The notes under the pieces were generated by a model. That model was not told the DNA's origin and ran no database searches. It saw nothing but the letters and a program-made list of their open reading frames with translations. A program made the position numbers and the translations under genes. A stretch of 64,000 nt of DNA from Solimonas fluminis (GTDB lineage Bacteria > Pseudomonadota > Gammaproteobacteria > Nevskiales > Nevskiaceae). Positions 24,474 to 35,711 of this stretch are shown here, in pieces. Location: NCBI RefSeq assembly GCF_002930645.1, contig NZ_PSNW01000001.1, positions 364,600-428,599 of the forward strand. Reading direction: 5' to 3'. The first letter of the stretch is position 1, and every line of letters begins with the position of its first letter.

Positions 24474-26051
24474 TTACCTCAGCAGGAACCACGGCGAAGC
24501 CAGCAGGGCAAAGACCAGGCCCTTGACGCGGCGCTCCAGGGTGGCGGCGTCCATCACCGCATCGGGCGAGGCTTCCTGGGCGACGAAGGAAACGGCCAGC
24601 GCATGCACCGAAGCCGGCAGCTTCTGGAACAGCAGGTTGGCGACGGCGTTCTCCACCGCCTGGCGCGGGGTCTTGGCGCGCGTGACGTTGCCGGCGACCG
24701 ACTGGCCGCCCTGCAGCAGGATCAGAGGCCGCGCCAGGATGTAGCTGTAGCTGACGCCCTCCACCAGCTTCACCAGGTACTTCTGCTGGTAGAGCATGCT
24801 GTTGGTGTTGCCCCAGTAGTCGGCCGTGTCCGGATAGCCGTTGGGCGCCGCCCACATGAAGGGCGCATGGCCGGCCTTGCCCAGCGAGGTGAACAGCAGG
24901 CCGGCGGGGTTGGCGATGGGGATGCCGAACAGGTCGATGCCCAGCAGATGGTCCACGCGGTTGATGCCGCAGGCGCGCAGCGCGCCGATCATGGCGTCCT
25001 GCGGGCGCTTGAGCTTGGCGCCGGCGCTGGCGGCGAACTCCGGGGAGTTCAGGATCTGCCGCAGCATGGACTTGATGTCGCCGCCGGTGGCGGTGAACGT
25101 GGCCGCCACGGCATTGACCAGCGAGGCCGGCGGGTTGTCGGAGACGAAGCGGCCGCAGAGCTTGCCGGCGATGTGCTTCGCGGTGGCCGGGTGGGCCAGG
25201 ATCAGGTCCAGGGCACGGTCGATCTCGGCCTGGCCGCCGCCGGCGGGGAAGTTCTGGCCGAGGAAGGTCTTCTGGCCGGTGTCGTGCTGCGCGGCATTGA
25301 ACTGCACGGTGCCGTAGAGCGCGACGCTCAGCGGAAGGTCGCTGATATAGCCCAGGCCGCTGAGGATGCGCGCCAGGGCCTTCATGTCGGCCTCGCTGTA
25401 GTTGCCCTTGCCCATGGTGTGGAGCTCGAGCAGTTCGCGCGCGTAGTTCTCGTTGATCTGGCCTTTGCGGTTCAGCCAGTTGTCGAGGTAGTGCAGCATG
25501 TCGGCGCTGCGCACCGTCTTCTTCAGCAGCGTCTTGAAGTTGCCCATCGCATGGGGCCGGATCGCCGCGCGGTCGAAGTCGATCTTCAGCGGCACCGGGT
25601 TCTTGCGGATGTAGGTGTTGAAATGGTCGTTCCAGAAATCGACCATCACCTCGAACAGTTGCGCGGTGGAGAACAGCGCCTTGTAGAGCGCTGCGCTCTG
25701 CAGGTCCAGGATGTGGCCCTCCGGGTTGCCGCCGGTGAGCGAGGTCAGGTAGATGCCGGCACCGGCGGTGTCGATGCGCGGATACAGCGCCGCGGCCAGC
25801 AAGCCGGTGGGCAGGTCGCGCGCCGCCAGCTGCTCCTCGATGTAGGCGGCGCGGCCGATCCTGCGGACGCGGGCCAGCGCGGTGTCGGTGGGACCAAAGC
25901 TGATGCGGCGCAGCAGGTGCAGGTCCTGATCCGTGCCGGCGACCTCGGCCGGCGTCATGGCATGGGCCTGCTGCCAGAAGCCGCCCAGCAATCCGGCGGC
26001 CGAGGTGTACCCCGCCGCCTCGAGGAAGGCGCGGCGATTCATCGTGAGCAT
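24474..26051 (-). CDS. DUF1800 family protein, Tat-exported
   Basis: Function unknown; the family is exported and paired with DUF1501. The 525-residue protein starts MLTMNRRAFLEAAGYTSAAGLLGG, a twin-arginine-like signal, followed by LHLLRRISFGPTDTALARVR, the family block MVDFWNDHFNTYIRK, NYARELLELHTMGKGNYSEAD, and HPATAKHIAGKLCGRFVSDNPP. The start at 26051 has GGGAG seven bases upstream; ATG 26042 (MNRRAF) is an alternative. The downstream partner DUF1501 follows at five bases. DUF1800-DUF1501 pairs are common in environmental bacteria and might act on exported polysaccharide or protein, but no role is proven. Confidence 0.95.
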   Translation of the reverse strand: MLTMNRRAFLEAAGYTSAAGLLGGFWQQAHAMTPAEVAGTDQDLHLLRRISFGPTDTALARVRRIGRAAYIEEQLAARDLPTGLLAAALYPRIDTAGAGIYLTSLTGGNPEGHILDLQSAALYKALFSTAQLFEVMVDFWNDHFNTYIRKNPVPLKIDFDRAAIRPHAMGNFKTLLKKTVRSADMLHYLDNWLNRKGQINENYARELLELHTMGKGNYSEADMKALARILSGLGYISDLPLSVALYGTVQFNAAQHDTGQKTFLGQNFPAGGGQAEIDRALDLILAHPATAKHIAGKLCGRFVSDNPPASLVNAVAATFTATGGDIKSMLRQILNSPEFAASAGAKLKRPQDAMIGALRACGINRVDHLLGIDLFGIPIANPAGLLFTSLGKAGHAPFMWAAPNGYPDTADYWGNTNSMLYQQKYLVKLVEGVSYSYILARPLILLQGGQSVAGNVTRAKTPRQAVENAVANLLFQKLPASVHALAVSFVAQEASPDAVMDAATLERRVKGLVFALLASPWFLLR

Positions 26052-26399
26052 TCGAAAACTCCCTGCGCTTGGCGGGCCAGGATTGGCTGCCGGATCGCGC
26101 CCCATGGATAGCCTACCCAGCCCCGGGCAAGGCCGATGTCGGATTTTGACCTGTGGCCGTGAACGAAAGGCGAGCGCCCCGGCGTACTCAGTGCATGGGC
26201 AGTTCCGCCACTTCTGCTGACGTCAAGAAAACGACGCCCTGTCGCACCCTAGGGGGAAAACCACTACACCGCAAGCCATTGATTAAAAATTACTTAATAA
26301 AATGACTATCGGGTCAATAGAAGTATTGTGCGTTGCAACATACTGACCGTTTTGTTAGCCTTGTTGCACTGCAGCAACCAGCCTACAAGGAGGCACAGC
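26052..26399. other. Intergenic region with AT-rich promoter-like stretch, no gene seen
   Basis: About 350 bases between the divergent DUF1800 and small secreted protein genes. Positions 26281-26325 are AT-rich (ATTAAAAATTACTTAATAAAATG) and probably hold the promoter of the plus-strand small gene. No RNA gene or terminator was recognised. Confidence 0.45.
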
Positions 26400-26642
26400 A
26401 TGAAGACCCGACTGACGACTGCCGCGGTGCTCGCCGCACTGCTGGTGGCACCCCTCACCCAGGCCGGCGACCAGGTCCAGGACCTCGACCGCGATCTGAC
26501 CCGGGCGGCTCGCGCTTCCGCCGTCGAGTCGCGCATCCAGCAGCAGATGTCGCTGATCGACCTGGCGCTGGCCGCCTCGATGAGCGGCTTCAGCCTGCCG
26601 CAGGCCGCCACCACCGGCGGCCTGGCGATCGCGGCCCGCTAA
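26400..26642 (+). CDS. Small secreted protein of unknown function
   Basis: An 80-residue protein with a clear signal peptide (MKTRLTTAAVLAALLVAPLTQAG, cleavage expected after TQA) and a strong AAGGAGG ribosome site at the right distance. The mature part of about 57 residues is helical: charged DQVQDLDRDLTRAARASAVESRI, then LIDLALAASMSGFSLPQAA. I do not recognise a family. It has its own AT-rich promoter region and converges with tgt ten bases downstream. Confidence 0.75.
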   Translation: MKTRLTTAAVLAALLVAPLTQAGDQVQDLDRDLTRAARASAVESRIQQQMSLIDLALAASMSGFSLPQAATTGGLAIAAR

Positions 26643-26651
26643 CCCGGCCTG

Positions 26652-28312
<1,661 letters not shown>

Positions 28313-28398
28313 GCTTTCACCCGGCGCTCCCGGCAAGCGGGAGGCCGGTCGGCGGGCGGAGGGGGCGCGGGGGAGCCGACGTTCCCCGGTCCGGTCGC

Positions 28399-28404
28399 TA
28401 TAAT
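28399..28404 (+). promoter_or_regulatory. -10 box of the tRNA-Leu promoter
   Basis: A perfect TATAAT 14 bases before the tRNA, followed by a GC-rich discriminator (GCGCGCCCCTG), the pattern of stringently controlled stable-RNA promoters. No good -35 box is seen at 16-18 bases upstream. Confidence 0.6.
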
Positions 28405-28418
28405 GCGCGCCCCTGCCT

Positions 28419-28506
28419 GCCCGGGTGGCGGAATCGGTAGACGCAGCAGACTCAAAATCTGCCATGGCAACCCCATATGAGAGTTCGAGTCTCTCCCCGG
28501 GCACCA
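28419..28506 (+). tRNA. tRNA-Leu, anticodon CAA
   Basis: Class II tRNA: acceptor arms GCCCGGG and CCCGGGC pair perfectly, discriminator A, and CCA is encoded. The D-arm region GGCGGAATCGGTAGACGC is typical of tRNA-Leu. The anticodon arm is GCAGA-CTCAAAA-TCTGC, giving anticodon CAA. A long variable arm (TGGCAACCCCA) and a GAGAGTTCGAGTCTCTC T-arm complete it. Length 88. It reads UUG codons. Confidence 0.97.
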
Positions 28507-28553
28507 GTCATACATCCAGCAGACGCCCTCTGCCCAGATAGCGAACCATCCAG

Positions 28554-30395
28554 ATGCCCAACTACCGTTCCCGCACCAGCACCTTCGGGCGCAACATGGC
28601 CGGTGCCCGCGCCCTCTGGCGTGCCACCGGCATGAAGGACGCGGACTTCAAGAAGCCCATCATCGCGGTCGCCAATTCCTTCACGCAGTTCGTGCCCGGC
28701 CACGTGCACCTGAAGGACCTCGGCCAGCTGGTGATCGAGGAGATCGAGAAGGCCGGCGGGGTGGGCAAGGAGTTCAACACCATCGCGGTCGATGACGGCA
28801 TCGCGATGGGCCACGACGGCATGCTCTACAGCCTGCCCTCGCGCGACATCATCGCGGACAGCGTCGAGTACATGTGCAATGCGCACACCGCCGACGCCCT
28901 GGTCTGCATCTCCAACTGCGACAAGATCACCCCCGGCATGCTGATGGCGGCACTGCGCCTGAACATCCCCGTGGTGTTCGTCTCCGGCGGTCCCATGGAG
29001 GCCGGCAAGACCAAGCTCGCCGGCAAGGAAGTGGCGCTGGACCTGGTGGACGCCATGGTCGCCGCGGCCGACGACAAGGTCTCCGACGAGGACGTGGACA
29101 AGATCGAGCGCTCGGCCTGCCCCACCTGCGGCTCCTGCTCGGGCATGTTCACCGCCAACTCGATGAACTGCCTGACCGAAGCCCTGGGCCTGTCGCTGCC
29201 GGGCAACGGCTCGCTGGTGGCCACGCATGCCGACCGCGAGCAGCTGTTCCGCCGCGCCGGCCGCACCATCGTCGAGCTGACCCAGCGCTATTACCGGGAC
29301 GGCGACGAAAGCGCCCTGCCGCGCAACATCGCCAACAAGGCGGCGTTCGACAACGCGATGTCGCTGGACATCGCCATGGGCGGCTCGACCAACACCGTGC
29401 TGCACCTGCTGGCGGCCGCGCAGGAAGGCGGCGTGGACTTCACGATGCGCGACATCGACCGGCTCTCTCGCAAGGTGCCCAACCTCTGCAAGGTCGCCCC
29501 TTCCAGCCATCACCACCTCGAGGACGTGCACCGCGCTGGCGGCGTGATGGCGATCCTGGGCGAGCTGGACCGCGCGCAGCTGCTCGACACCAGCGCCCCG
29601 ACCGTGCACAGCCCGACGCTGGCCCAGGCCCTGGAGCGCTGGGACATCCAGCGCACGCAGGACCCGCAGGTGCAGGAGTTCTTCCGCGCCGGACCGGCCG
29701 GCATCCCGACGCAGAAGGCCTTCTCGCAGAGCTGCCGTTACGACACGCTGGACCTGGACCGCCAGAAAGGCTGCATCCGCAGCCGCGAGCATGCCTACAG
29801 CCAGGACGGCGGCCTCGCCGTGCTGTTCGGCAACCTCGCCGAGCGCGGCTGCATCGTCAAGACCGCGGGCGTGGACGCCAGCATCCTGAAGTTCACCGGT
29901 CCCGCCATCGTGCTGGAAAGCCAGGACGCGGCCGTGGATGCGATCCTCAAGGGCCAGGTCAAGGCCGGCGAGGTCGTGATCATCCGCTACGAGGGTCCGC
30001 GCGGCGGCCCCGGCATGCAGGAGATGCTGTACCCCACGAGCTACCTGAAGTCCAAGGGCCTGGGCAAGCTCTGCGCACTGATCACCGACGGCCGCTTCTC
30101 CGGCGGCACCGCGGGCCTGTCGATCGGCCACGTTTCTCCGGAAGCCGCCGAGGGCGGCAACATCGGCCTGATCGAGACCGGCGACCGCATCGTCATCGAC
30201 ATCCCCGACCGCATCGTGCGCATCGACGTCGGCGACGAGGAACTGGCGCGCCGCCGCCAAGCCCAGGCCGCCAAGGGCTGGAAGCCGGCGCTGCCGCGGC
30301 CGCGCAAGGTCAGCGCCGCGCTGCGCGCCTACGCTAAGCTGGTGACCAGCGCCGACAAGGGCGCGGTGCGCAACGTGGACCTGCTGGGAGACTGA
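28554..30395 (+). CDS. ilvD: Dihydroxy-acid dehydratase
   Basis: Iron-sulfur enzyme of branched-chain amino acid synthesis: dehydrates 2,3-dihydroxy-isovalerate and -methylvalerate to the keto acids. The 613-residue length matches the long gammaproteobacterial form. It begins [22 protein letters not shown], with cluster cysteines in [10 protein letters not shown] and [19 protein letters not shown], then [23 protein letters not shown] and the C-terminal [22 protein letters not shown] block that binds the substrate. It starts 48 bases after the tRNA-Leu gene, so read-through from the tRNA promoter is possible. Confidence 0.98.
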   Translation: MPNYRSRTSTFGRNMAGARALWRATGMKDADFKKPIIAVANSFTQFVPGHVHLKDLGQLVIEEIEKAGGVGKEFNTIAVDDGIAMGHDGMLYSLPSRDIIADSVEYMCNAHTADALVCISNCDKITPGMLMAALRLNIPVVFVSGGPMEAGKTKLAGKEVALDLVDAMVAAADDKVSDEDVDKIERSACPTCGSCSGMFTANSMNCLTEALGLSLPGNGSLVATHADREQLFRRAGRTIVELTQRYYRDGDESALPRNIANKAAFDNAMSLDIAMGGSTNTVLHLLAAAQEGGVDFTMRDIDRLSRKVPNLCKVAPSSHHHLEDVHRAGGVMAILGELDRAQLLDTSAPTVHSPTLAQALERWDIQRTQDPQVQEFFRAGPAGIPTQKAFSQSCRYDTLDLDRQKGCIRSREHAYSQDGGLAVLFGNLAERGCIVKTAGVDASILKFTGPAIVLESQDAAVDAILKGQVKAGEVVIIRYEGPRGGPGMQEMLYPTSYLKSKGLGKLCALITDGRFSGGTAGLSIGHVSPEAAEGGNIGLIETGDRIVIDIPDRIVRIDVGDEELARRRQAQAAKGWKPALPRPRKVSAALRAYAKLVTSADKGAVRNVDLLGD

Positions 30396-30415
30396 GCCCC
30401 CGGGGCCCCGGCGCG

Positions 30416-31435
30416 ATGCGCAAGTCGGATTTCCACTATGAGCTGCCGGAAGAGCTGATCGCCCAGCATCCGGCGGCGCGGCGCTCGGCCAGCCGCCTGC
30501 TGCACCTGCAGCCCGGCGGCGGCCTGGCCGACCGCCAGGTGCGCGAGCTGCCGGAGCTGCTGCGGCCGGACGACCTGCTGGTGTTCAACGACACCCGCGT
30601 GATCCCGGCGCGCTTGTTCGGGCGCAAGCCCAGCGGCGGCAAGGTGGAAATCCTGGTCGAGCGGGTGCTGGACGAGCAGGACTTCATGGCCCAGCTCGGC
30701 GTCAGCAAGAAGCCGCAGGCCGGCGGGCTGATCGAGGTCGGCGAGGACCGGCTGACCGTGCTGGGACGCGACGAGGACCTGTTCCGCCTGCGCTACGACG
30801 GCCCGGGCGCGGTGATGGATTTCCTGCAGCGCGCCGGCCGCCTGCCGCTGCCGCCCTACATCACCCACGTGCCCGACGGCGAGGACGCCGAGCGCTACCA
30901 GACCGTGTTCGCGCAGAACCCCGGGGCCGTCGCCGCGCCGACCGCCGGCCTGCACTTCGACGAGGAGTTGCTGGCGGCGCTGCGGGCGCGAGGCCTGCGC
31001 ACGGCGACCCTGACCCTGCACGTGGGCGCCGGCACCTTCCAGCCGCTGCGCGTGGACGACCTCAGCCAGCACCGCATGCACAGCGAGCGCTATGCGCTCT
31101 CCCCTGACCTGGTCCAGGCCATCGCCGACACCCGCGCCCGCGGCGGCCGCGTGGTGGCGGTGGGCACCACGGTGACGCGCGCGCTGGAGTCCGCGGCGGT
31201 GCAGAACGGCCTGCAGCCCGGCGAGGGAGAGACGCGGCTGTTCATCACGCCGGGCTACCGCTTCGCGGTGGTGGACGCTCTTCTGACCAATTTCCACCTG
31301 CCGGAGAGCACGCTGATGATGCTGGTCAGCGCCTTCGGCGGCTACGAGCGCCTGATGGCGGCCTACCGTCACGCGGTGGCGCAACGCTACCGCTTCTTCA
31401 GCTACGGCGACGCGATGCTGATCGACAACGGTTGA
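30416..31435 (+). CDS. queA: S-adenosylmethionine:tRNA ribosyltransferase-isomerase
   Basis: Uses the ribosyl part of SAM to convert preQ1-tRNA to epoxyqueuosine-tRNA. The 339-residue protein shows the family opening [86 protein letters not shown] and [23 protein letters not shown]. It starts 20 bases after ilvD and could be read with it. It completes the queuosine step that follows tgt. Confidence 0.98.
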   Translation: MRKSDFHYELPEELIAQHPAARRSASRLLHLQPGGGLADRQVRELPELLRPDDLLVFNDTRVIPARLFGRKPSGGKVEILVERVLDEQDFMAQLGVSKKPQAGGLIEVGEDRLTVLGRDEDLFRLRYDGPGAVMDFLQRAGRLPLPPYITHVPDGEDAERYQTVFAQNPGAVAAPTAGLHFDEELLAALRARGLRTATLTLHVGAGTFQPLRVDDLSQHRMHSERYALSPDLVQAIADTRARGGRVVAVGTTVTRALESAAVQNGLQPGEGETRLFITPGYRFAVVDALLTNFHLPESTLMMLVSAFGGYERLMAAYRHAVAQRYRFFSYGDAMLIDNG

Positions 31436-31506
31436 GGCAGGCTCCGCTCTCGCGGAAGCCTTTCCAACCCTGTCCGTCATGCCTTGCCTGTTCGCCCGGA
31501 GCGGCT

Positions 31507-32889
31507 TCAGGCGTGCTCGTGCCAGACCGCCTGCTTCAGGTGCTGGGCATTGCGCAGGCGGGTATGGGCCTCGACGTAGCGCCAGTTGGCACCGCTCTGC
31601 GCCAGCAGGCTGCCGGCGTCGCGGATCGGCTTGACGCTGTCGTTGCGCGCCTGCGGCGAGCGCGCCGTCAGCTCGAATTCGTCGATCAGGGTCAGCTCCC
31701 GCGAGGGCTGCAGCTCCGGCGTGTCCACCGCCCAGGCCTGGGCCTTGATGCTGCGGCCTTCCACGGCGTATTCGATGAAGCTGTAGCGCAGGTGCTGCGC
31801 GGCACTCCAGGCGCTCTGGCCGCTGAAGCTGCGGATGCCGACGCCGCCTCCGCCGCCGCAGACCTGCACGTAGCCGCCCTCGCGCGGCTGGCCGAAGGCC
31901 ATGGCGTGCGAACGCTGGTATTCGTGGTCGTGCCCGACCAGCAGCAGGTCCACGCCGTAGCGCAGCAGGATGTTCTCCTCCAGCAGCACCAGCGTCGGGT
32001 TGTTGGGGCTGCGCCCCTCCTCGTCGGTCCAGAGGGTGAAGTGCTGGACGAAGGCGATGAAGTCGATCTCGCCGCGGGCGCGGCGCAGCGAAGCCTGGGC
32101 CAGGGTGGTCTCCAGCCACAGCAGCTCCGCCAGCAGCGTGCCGTCGGCCACGAAGGCGCCGCCGGTGGAGATGACGAACTGCACGTTGTTGAGAACGTAG
32201 CTGTAGTAGCGGCCGTTGCCCGGCTGCGACAGGCGGGTCTTGTAGGCCGAGCCGTTGCCGTCCTTCTCCTCGTGGTTGCCGGCGGCGCAGAGCACCGGCA
32301 CGGAGGCGCTGAGATGCTCCAGCTGGTTGAACCAGTCGTCCCAGACCGGCTGGTCGCCGTTGGCATAGGACAGGTCGCCGGCGATCAGCACGAAGTCCAC
32401 CCCGCGGCTCAGGATGCCCTCGCGCACCAGGCGCGAGAACCCGCTGAGGCCGTGGTCGCCGAAGTGGGCAAAGCGGAAGGCGCCGCGCGGCATGGGCTTG
32501 AGCGTGTAAGTGGCCGACAGGGAGTCGCCGCCGTGGCGCACGCGGTACTGCAGCGGCTTCCCGGGATCGTAGCCGCCGAGTTCCGCACGATGCGTCAGGA
32601 CGTCGATGTCGTAGGCCTGGGAGGCCACGGCACGGACGGTCTGGCTGAAATGGCCCTGGCCGAACTCCACCACGCCTTCCGGTGCGTTGAGCCCGTCGGT
32701 GAACCAGGTGATGGCACGGCTGCCGTGCGGATCGCCGGTCCAGCTCGCATGCAGGCCGCGGGCGATGTTCCTGCTGCCGCCCGGCGGCGTCTGGCCGCCG
32801 TTGGCGTAGGAAGAGGAGCTGCCGCAACCCGGCAGCCAGGGGGCCAGCAGCAGCGGGGCGCCGGCCTTGAGGAGATCGCGTCGCTTCAT
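31507..32889 (-). CDS. Exported purple-acid-phosphatase-like metallophosphoesterase
   Basis: Predicted envelope phosphatase with a dinuclear metal centre. The 460-residue protein has KRRDLLKAG at the N-terminus (Tat-like) and a lipobox-like LPGC, so it may be a Tat-exported lipoprotein. A fibronectin-like N-terminal domain typical of purple acid phosphatases precedes the catalytic domain with the metal motifs FGDHG, AGDLSYANG, AGNHEE, VQHFTLW and GHDHEYQRS. It follows the GH31 gene by seven bases in the same direction, so the two are co-transcribed. Substrate unknown. Confidence 0.92.
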   Translation of the reverse strand: MKRRDLLKAGAPLLLAPWLPGCGSSSSYANGGQTPPGGSRNIARGLHASWTGDPHGSRAITWFTDGLNAPEGVVEFGQGHFSQTVRAVASQAYDIDVLTHRAELGGYDPGKPLQYRVRHGGDSLSATYTLKPMPRGAFRFAHFGDHGLSGFSRLVREGILSRGVDFVLIAGDLSYANGDQPVWDDWFNQLEHLSASVPVLCAAGNHEEKDGNGSAYKTRLSQPGNGRYYSYVLNNVQFVISTGGAFVADGTLLAELLWLETTLAQASLRRARGEIDFIAFVQHFTLWTDEEGRSPNNPTLVLLEENILLRYGVDLLLVGHDHEYQRSHAMAFGQPREGGYVQVCGGGGGVGIRSFSGQSAWSAAQHLRYSFIEYAVEGRSIKAQAWAVDTPELQPSRELTLIDEFELTARSPQARNDSVKPIRDAGSLLAQSGANWRYVEAHTRLRNAQHLKQAVWHEHA

Positions 32890-32896
32890 CGTGGAA

Positions 32897-35074
32897 TCAC
32901 TCGGGTAGTTCGGCGGCGGAGACGCCGGGCGGTAGCCGTGCGCCCTCGCGCACGAACAGCGGCACCTGATCCAGCGGCGCCAGCACCGGGATGCGGCGCG
33001 GGCCTTCCTGCACGGCGCCGGTCCAGAAATTGACCCAGCGGCCCGGCGGGATGAACACCATGCGCAGCCCGGCCGGCAGGCCGCCCTCCAGCAGCGTGGT
33101 CACCGGCGCCACCAGCAGATCGGGGCCGAACAGGTACTGGTCGTCGGCCTGCAGGGCCAGCGGCTCCTCGGGATATTCGTAGGGCATGGGCCGCACGATG
33201 GGCACGCCCTCGGTCACCGCCAGGCGTGCGGCGGCATCGATGTAGGGGACCAGCCGGTCGTGCAGGACTGCGTAGCGGCGATAGACCTGCACGCTGCGCT
33301 CGCTGACCCACCAGGGCGGCACCGGGGTCTGCATCACCGGAGAGAAGGCGCCGAGCTGGGTCCAGCGGATATAGAGGCTCTCGCCCGGCGTCAGCAACGG
33401 AAAGCCGGCGGCGGATTCGCCCATGTCCTGGCGCAGGCCGGCGTAGCCCCCGATGTCGGAGCCGTTGTAGGGAAAGCCGCTGACCGAAAGCGACAGCAGG
33501 GAGCGCAGCGCCTGGGTCAGGCCCAGCTCGCCGAAGAAGCTGCCGTTGTCCGCCGCCCAGTGGCCGGCCCAGCGGCCGGAGCCGTTCCAGCCGCCGCGGG
33601 CGAAGATCGCGAAATCGCCGCCGGGGCGCTCGGCCTGGAAGGCTTCGAAGATCGCGCGGTGGTAGCGATCGACGTAGGCATTGTGGTTGATCCGGTTGGG
33701 CAGGCCGTTGTGCCAGGCCGCGCCCTCCGAGAGGTCTTCCTCGCCGCGATCCACCTTCACGCCGTCGATGCCGCGGCGGATCAGGCGGCGCAGGCCGTCC
33801 TGCCACCAGGCCACGGCGTCCGGGTGGGTGAAATCCAGGTGCGGGTCGATGCCGCGCGCCGGGTAGTAGGTGGCGTCGTTGCCGTCCGGACGCGAGCCTT
33901 CCACCACCCAGCCCTTGCCGCGCGCCAGGATCTCGTAATCGCCCGTGACGAAGGGCGACAGCCAGACCATGAAGCGCACGCCCTGGTCGCGAACCTCGCG
34001 GATCAGCGCATCCGGATCCTCGAAGCGCTCGGGGTCGAAGTCGAAGCTGGCCTTGCCGGCGTCCCAGGGATTGTCGAGCCAGACCGCGCCCAGCGGGATG
34101 TCGCGCTCGCGCATGCCGTTGACCAAACGGCGCACGGTATCGGTGGTGGTGTCGGAGTCCTGCCAGACCATGGGGCGCCACATCCAGGACGGCGGCGTCC
34201 ACCGCGGACGACCGGCGCGCGCGGTATGCGCGCCGAGGATGTCGCGCGGACGGCCGCGGTACAGCACCAGCTCCAGCGTGTCGGTCTCCTGGGCGATGCG
34301 CAGGGCATCGTCGCGTTCGGCACTCTCGGCGAAGTTGATCTCGCCGCGCGCGTCGGATGGGCTCCAGGCACCCCAGCCGCAGGGGCACCAGAAGAAGCTG
34401 GCGGCGATCTCATTGGTGGACGTGGCGCGGTTGGAGCGCGGACCGTGGCTGATCCACAGCGGCAGGCTGCTGCCGCGCAGATCGAAGGACGAGAAGCGCT
34501 GCCCGCCGCCGTAGTAGTGCTGCGATTCGGGGCTGTCCCAGGCGGTGGAGACCGCCTGCACGGCCGGCGCATGCGGGCGGAAGCGCAGCTCCAGCGCGCC
34601 GTCCGTGGCGAATCGGTAGCGCAGGCTGGCGCCGGCACCGTCCGTGGTCCGCGCCTCGATCTCCAGGACATCTCCGGCCAGGCGCCAGCGGTCCAGGCCG
34701 GTGACGCGCTGCCAGCCTGCGGCGGTCAGGTAGGACAACGGGCGGTAGGACAGCTCGGGCAGGCCGGGATAGGCCTGGTCGATGCCATCCTGCTTGTCGT
34801 TGAAGCGCTCGTAGTCCGGATTGGCGCTGGAATCCGCGCCGCGAGCCTCGGCATCGCGCAGCAGCGTGCCTCGTGCGTCGCGCCATTGGCTACTCCAGCC
34901 TTCGCGGGAGAAGCGCAGCTCGCTGCGGCCGTCGCCGACGATCAGTTCACCGCCCTGCTCCACCGCCGTGAGTACGGCGCCGGAACTGCCGGAGGCGGAT
35001 TCCGGCCGCGAGGACTGGCAGGCAGCCGATGCCAGCATGGCGAACAGCACAGCCCCCAAGCCCCAGCCCCGCAT
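32897..35074 (-). CDS. Glycoside hydrolase family 31 lipoprotein
   Basis: Predicted exported alpha-glycosidase (alpha-glucosidase, alpha-xylosidase or related). The 725-residue protein has a signal peptide with lipobox SAAC. After an N-terminal beta-domain (YYGGGQRFSSFDLRGSSLPLW is the substrate-contact block) comes the (beta/alpha)8 barrel. It shows RPRWTPPSWMWRPMVWQ, PLGAVWLDNPWDAGKASFDFD, the nucleophile block GIDGVKVDRGEED, and GRWAGHWAADN with the probable acid/base Asp. SGFPYNGSDIGGYAG and the C-terminal beta-domain follow. It is upstream of the phosphatase gene. The exact linkage cannot be told from sequence alone. Confidence 0.93.
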   Translation of the reverse strand: MRGWGLGAVLFAMLASAACQSSRPESASGSSGAVLTAVEQGGELIVGDGRSELRFSREGWSSQWRDARGTLLRDAEARGADSSANPDYERFNDKQDGIDQAYPGLPELSYRPLSYLTAAGWQRVTGLDRWRLAGDVLEIEARTTDGAGASLRYRFATDGALELRFRPHAPAVQAVSTAWDSPESQHYYGGGQRFSSFDLRGSSLPLWISHGPRSNRATSTNEIAASFFWCPCGWGAWSPSDARGEINFAESAERDDALRIAQETDTLELVLYRGRPRDILGAHTARAGRPRWTPPSWMWRPMVWQDSDTTTDTVRRLVNGMRERDIPLGAVWLDNPWDAGKASFDFDPERFEDPDALIREVRDQGVRFMVWLSPFVTGDYEILARGKGWVVEGSRPDGNDATYYPARGIDPHLDFTHPDAVAWWQDGLRRLIRRGIDGVKVDRGEEDLSEGAAWHNGLPNRINHNAYVDRYHRAIFEAFQAERPGGDFAIFARGGWNGSGRWAGHWAADNGSFFGELGLTQALRSLLSLSVSGFPYNGSDIGGYAGLRQDMGESAAGFPLLTPGESLYIRWTQLGAFSPVMQTPVPPWWVSERSVQVYRRYAVLHDRLVPYIDAAARLAVTEGVPIVRPMPYEYPEEPLALQADDQYLFGPDLLVAPVTTLLEGGLPAGLRMVFIPPGRWVNFWTGAVQEGPRRIPVLAPLDQVPLFVREGARLPPGVSAAELPE

Positions 35075-35164
35075 GGCGTCTCCCGGATCGAAGCGGGCAA
35101 CGCTAGGGCGGCTGTTTGACAGTACCGTGACCGCGGCGCCCGGAGGGCGCCGATGGGGATGGAT

Positions 35165-35704
35165 TTACCAGCGCATCATCGGCATGGGGCTCCAGGGCCG
35201 GGTCAGCAGGCGCCGCCCGGTGAGCCGCACCAGGCGCCAGTGGAACCCCGCGTCCGGCAGCGCCGCCTTCACCGCGCGGCGGAAATCCGCCGACACGCCG
35301 TAGCCCAGAAAGCCGAACAGCACATCGATCCAGTCGGCACGCCGCAGAGCCTCGACCGGGCCGGGATGCGCGCCGCGCCAGGGCGTGATCTTGTGGTGCT
35401 GCTGGATCATGGCATCGATCCACTCCACGTCGAGGTCGGGCGCCCGCAGCGCCACCCACTCGCGCATCCGCTTGGAGGAGGGATCCAGGTAATCCCAGGT
35501 GCCATCGGTCCAGATGCCGATGTCGTGGAAGGCCAGCGCCACGGCGGCGTGGCGCTGCTCTTCCTCGTCCGGCGTACGCTGCCAGCAGTAGTAGTTGAAG
35601 ACGCGCAGGCAATGATTGCGGTATGCCACGGCGTCACCGCCGAGCGCTTCCGCGTGTTCCTGCAACAGTGAATCAAGCACGGCGTGCTGCAGGATGGGCT
35701 GCAT
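35165..35704 (-). CDS. HD-domain protein
   Basis: A 179-residue cytoplasmic protein with HD-superfamily landmarks: an N-terminal YRNHCLRVFNYYCW helix with the first His, then ALAFHDIGIWTDGTWDYL with the HD pair, and IDAMIQQHHKITPWRG with further His. The order H...HD...H fits a small metal-dependent phosphohydrolase related to (p)ppGpp or nucleotide hydrolases, but substrate is unknown. The stop of the upstream esterase gene lies about seven bases before its ATG, so they form one transcript. Confidence 0.88.
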   Translation of the reverse strand: MQPILQHAVLDSLLQEHAEALGGDAVAYRNHCLRVFNYYCWQRTPDEEEQRHAAVALAFHDIGIWTDGTWDYLDPSSKRMREWVALRAPDLDVEWIDAMIQQHHKITPWRGAHPGPVEALRRADWIDVLFGFLGYGVSADFRRAVKAALPDAGFHWRLVRLTGRRLLTRPWSPMPMMRW

Positions 35705-35711
35705 ACGTTCC

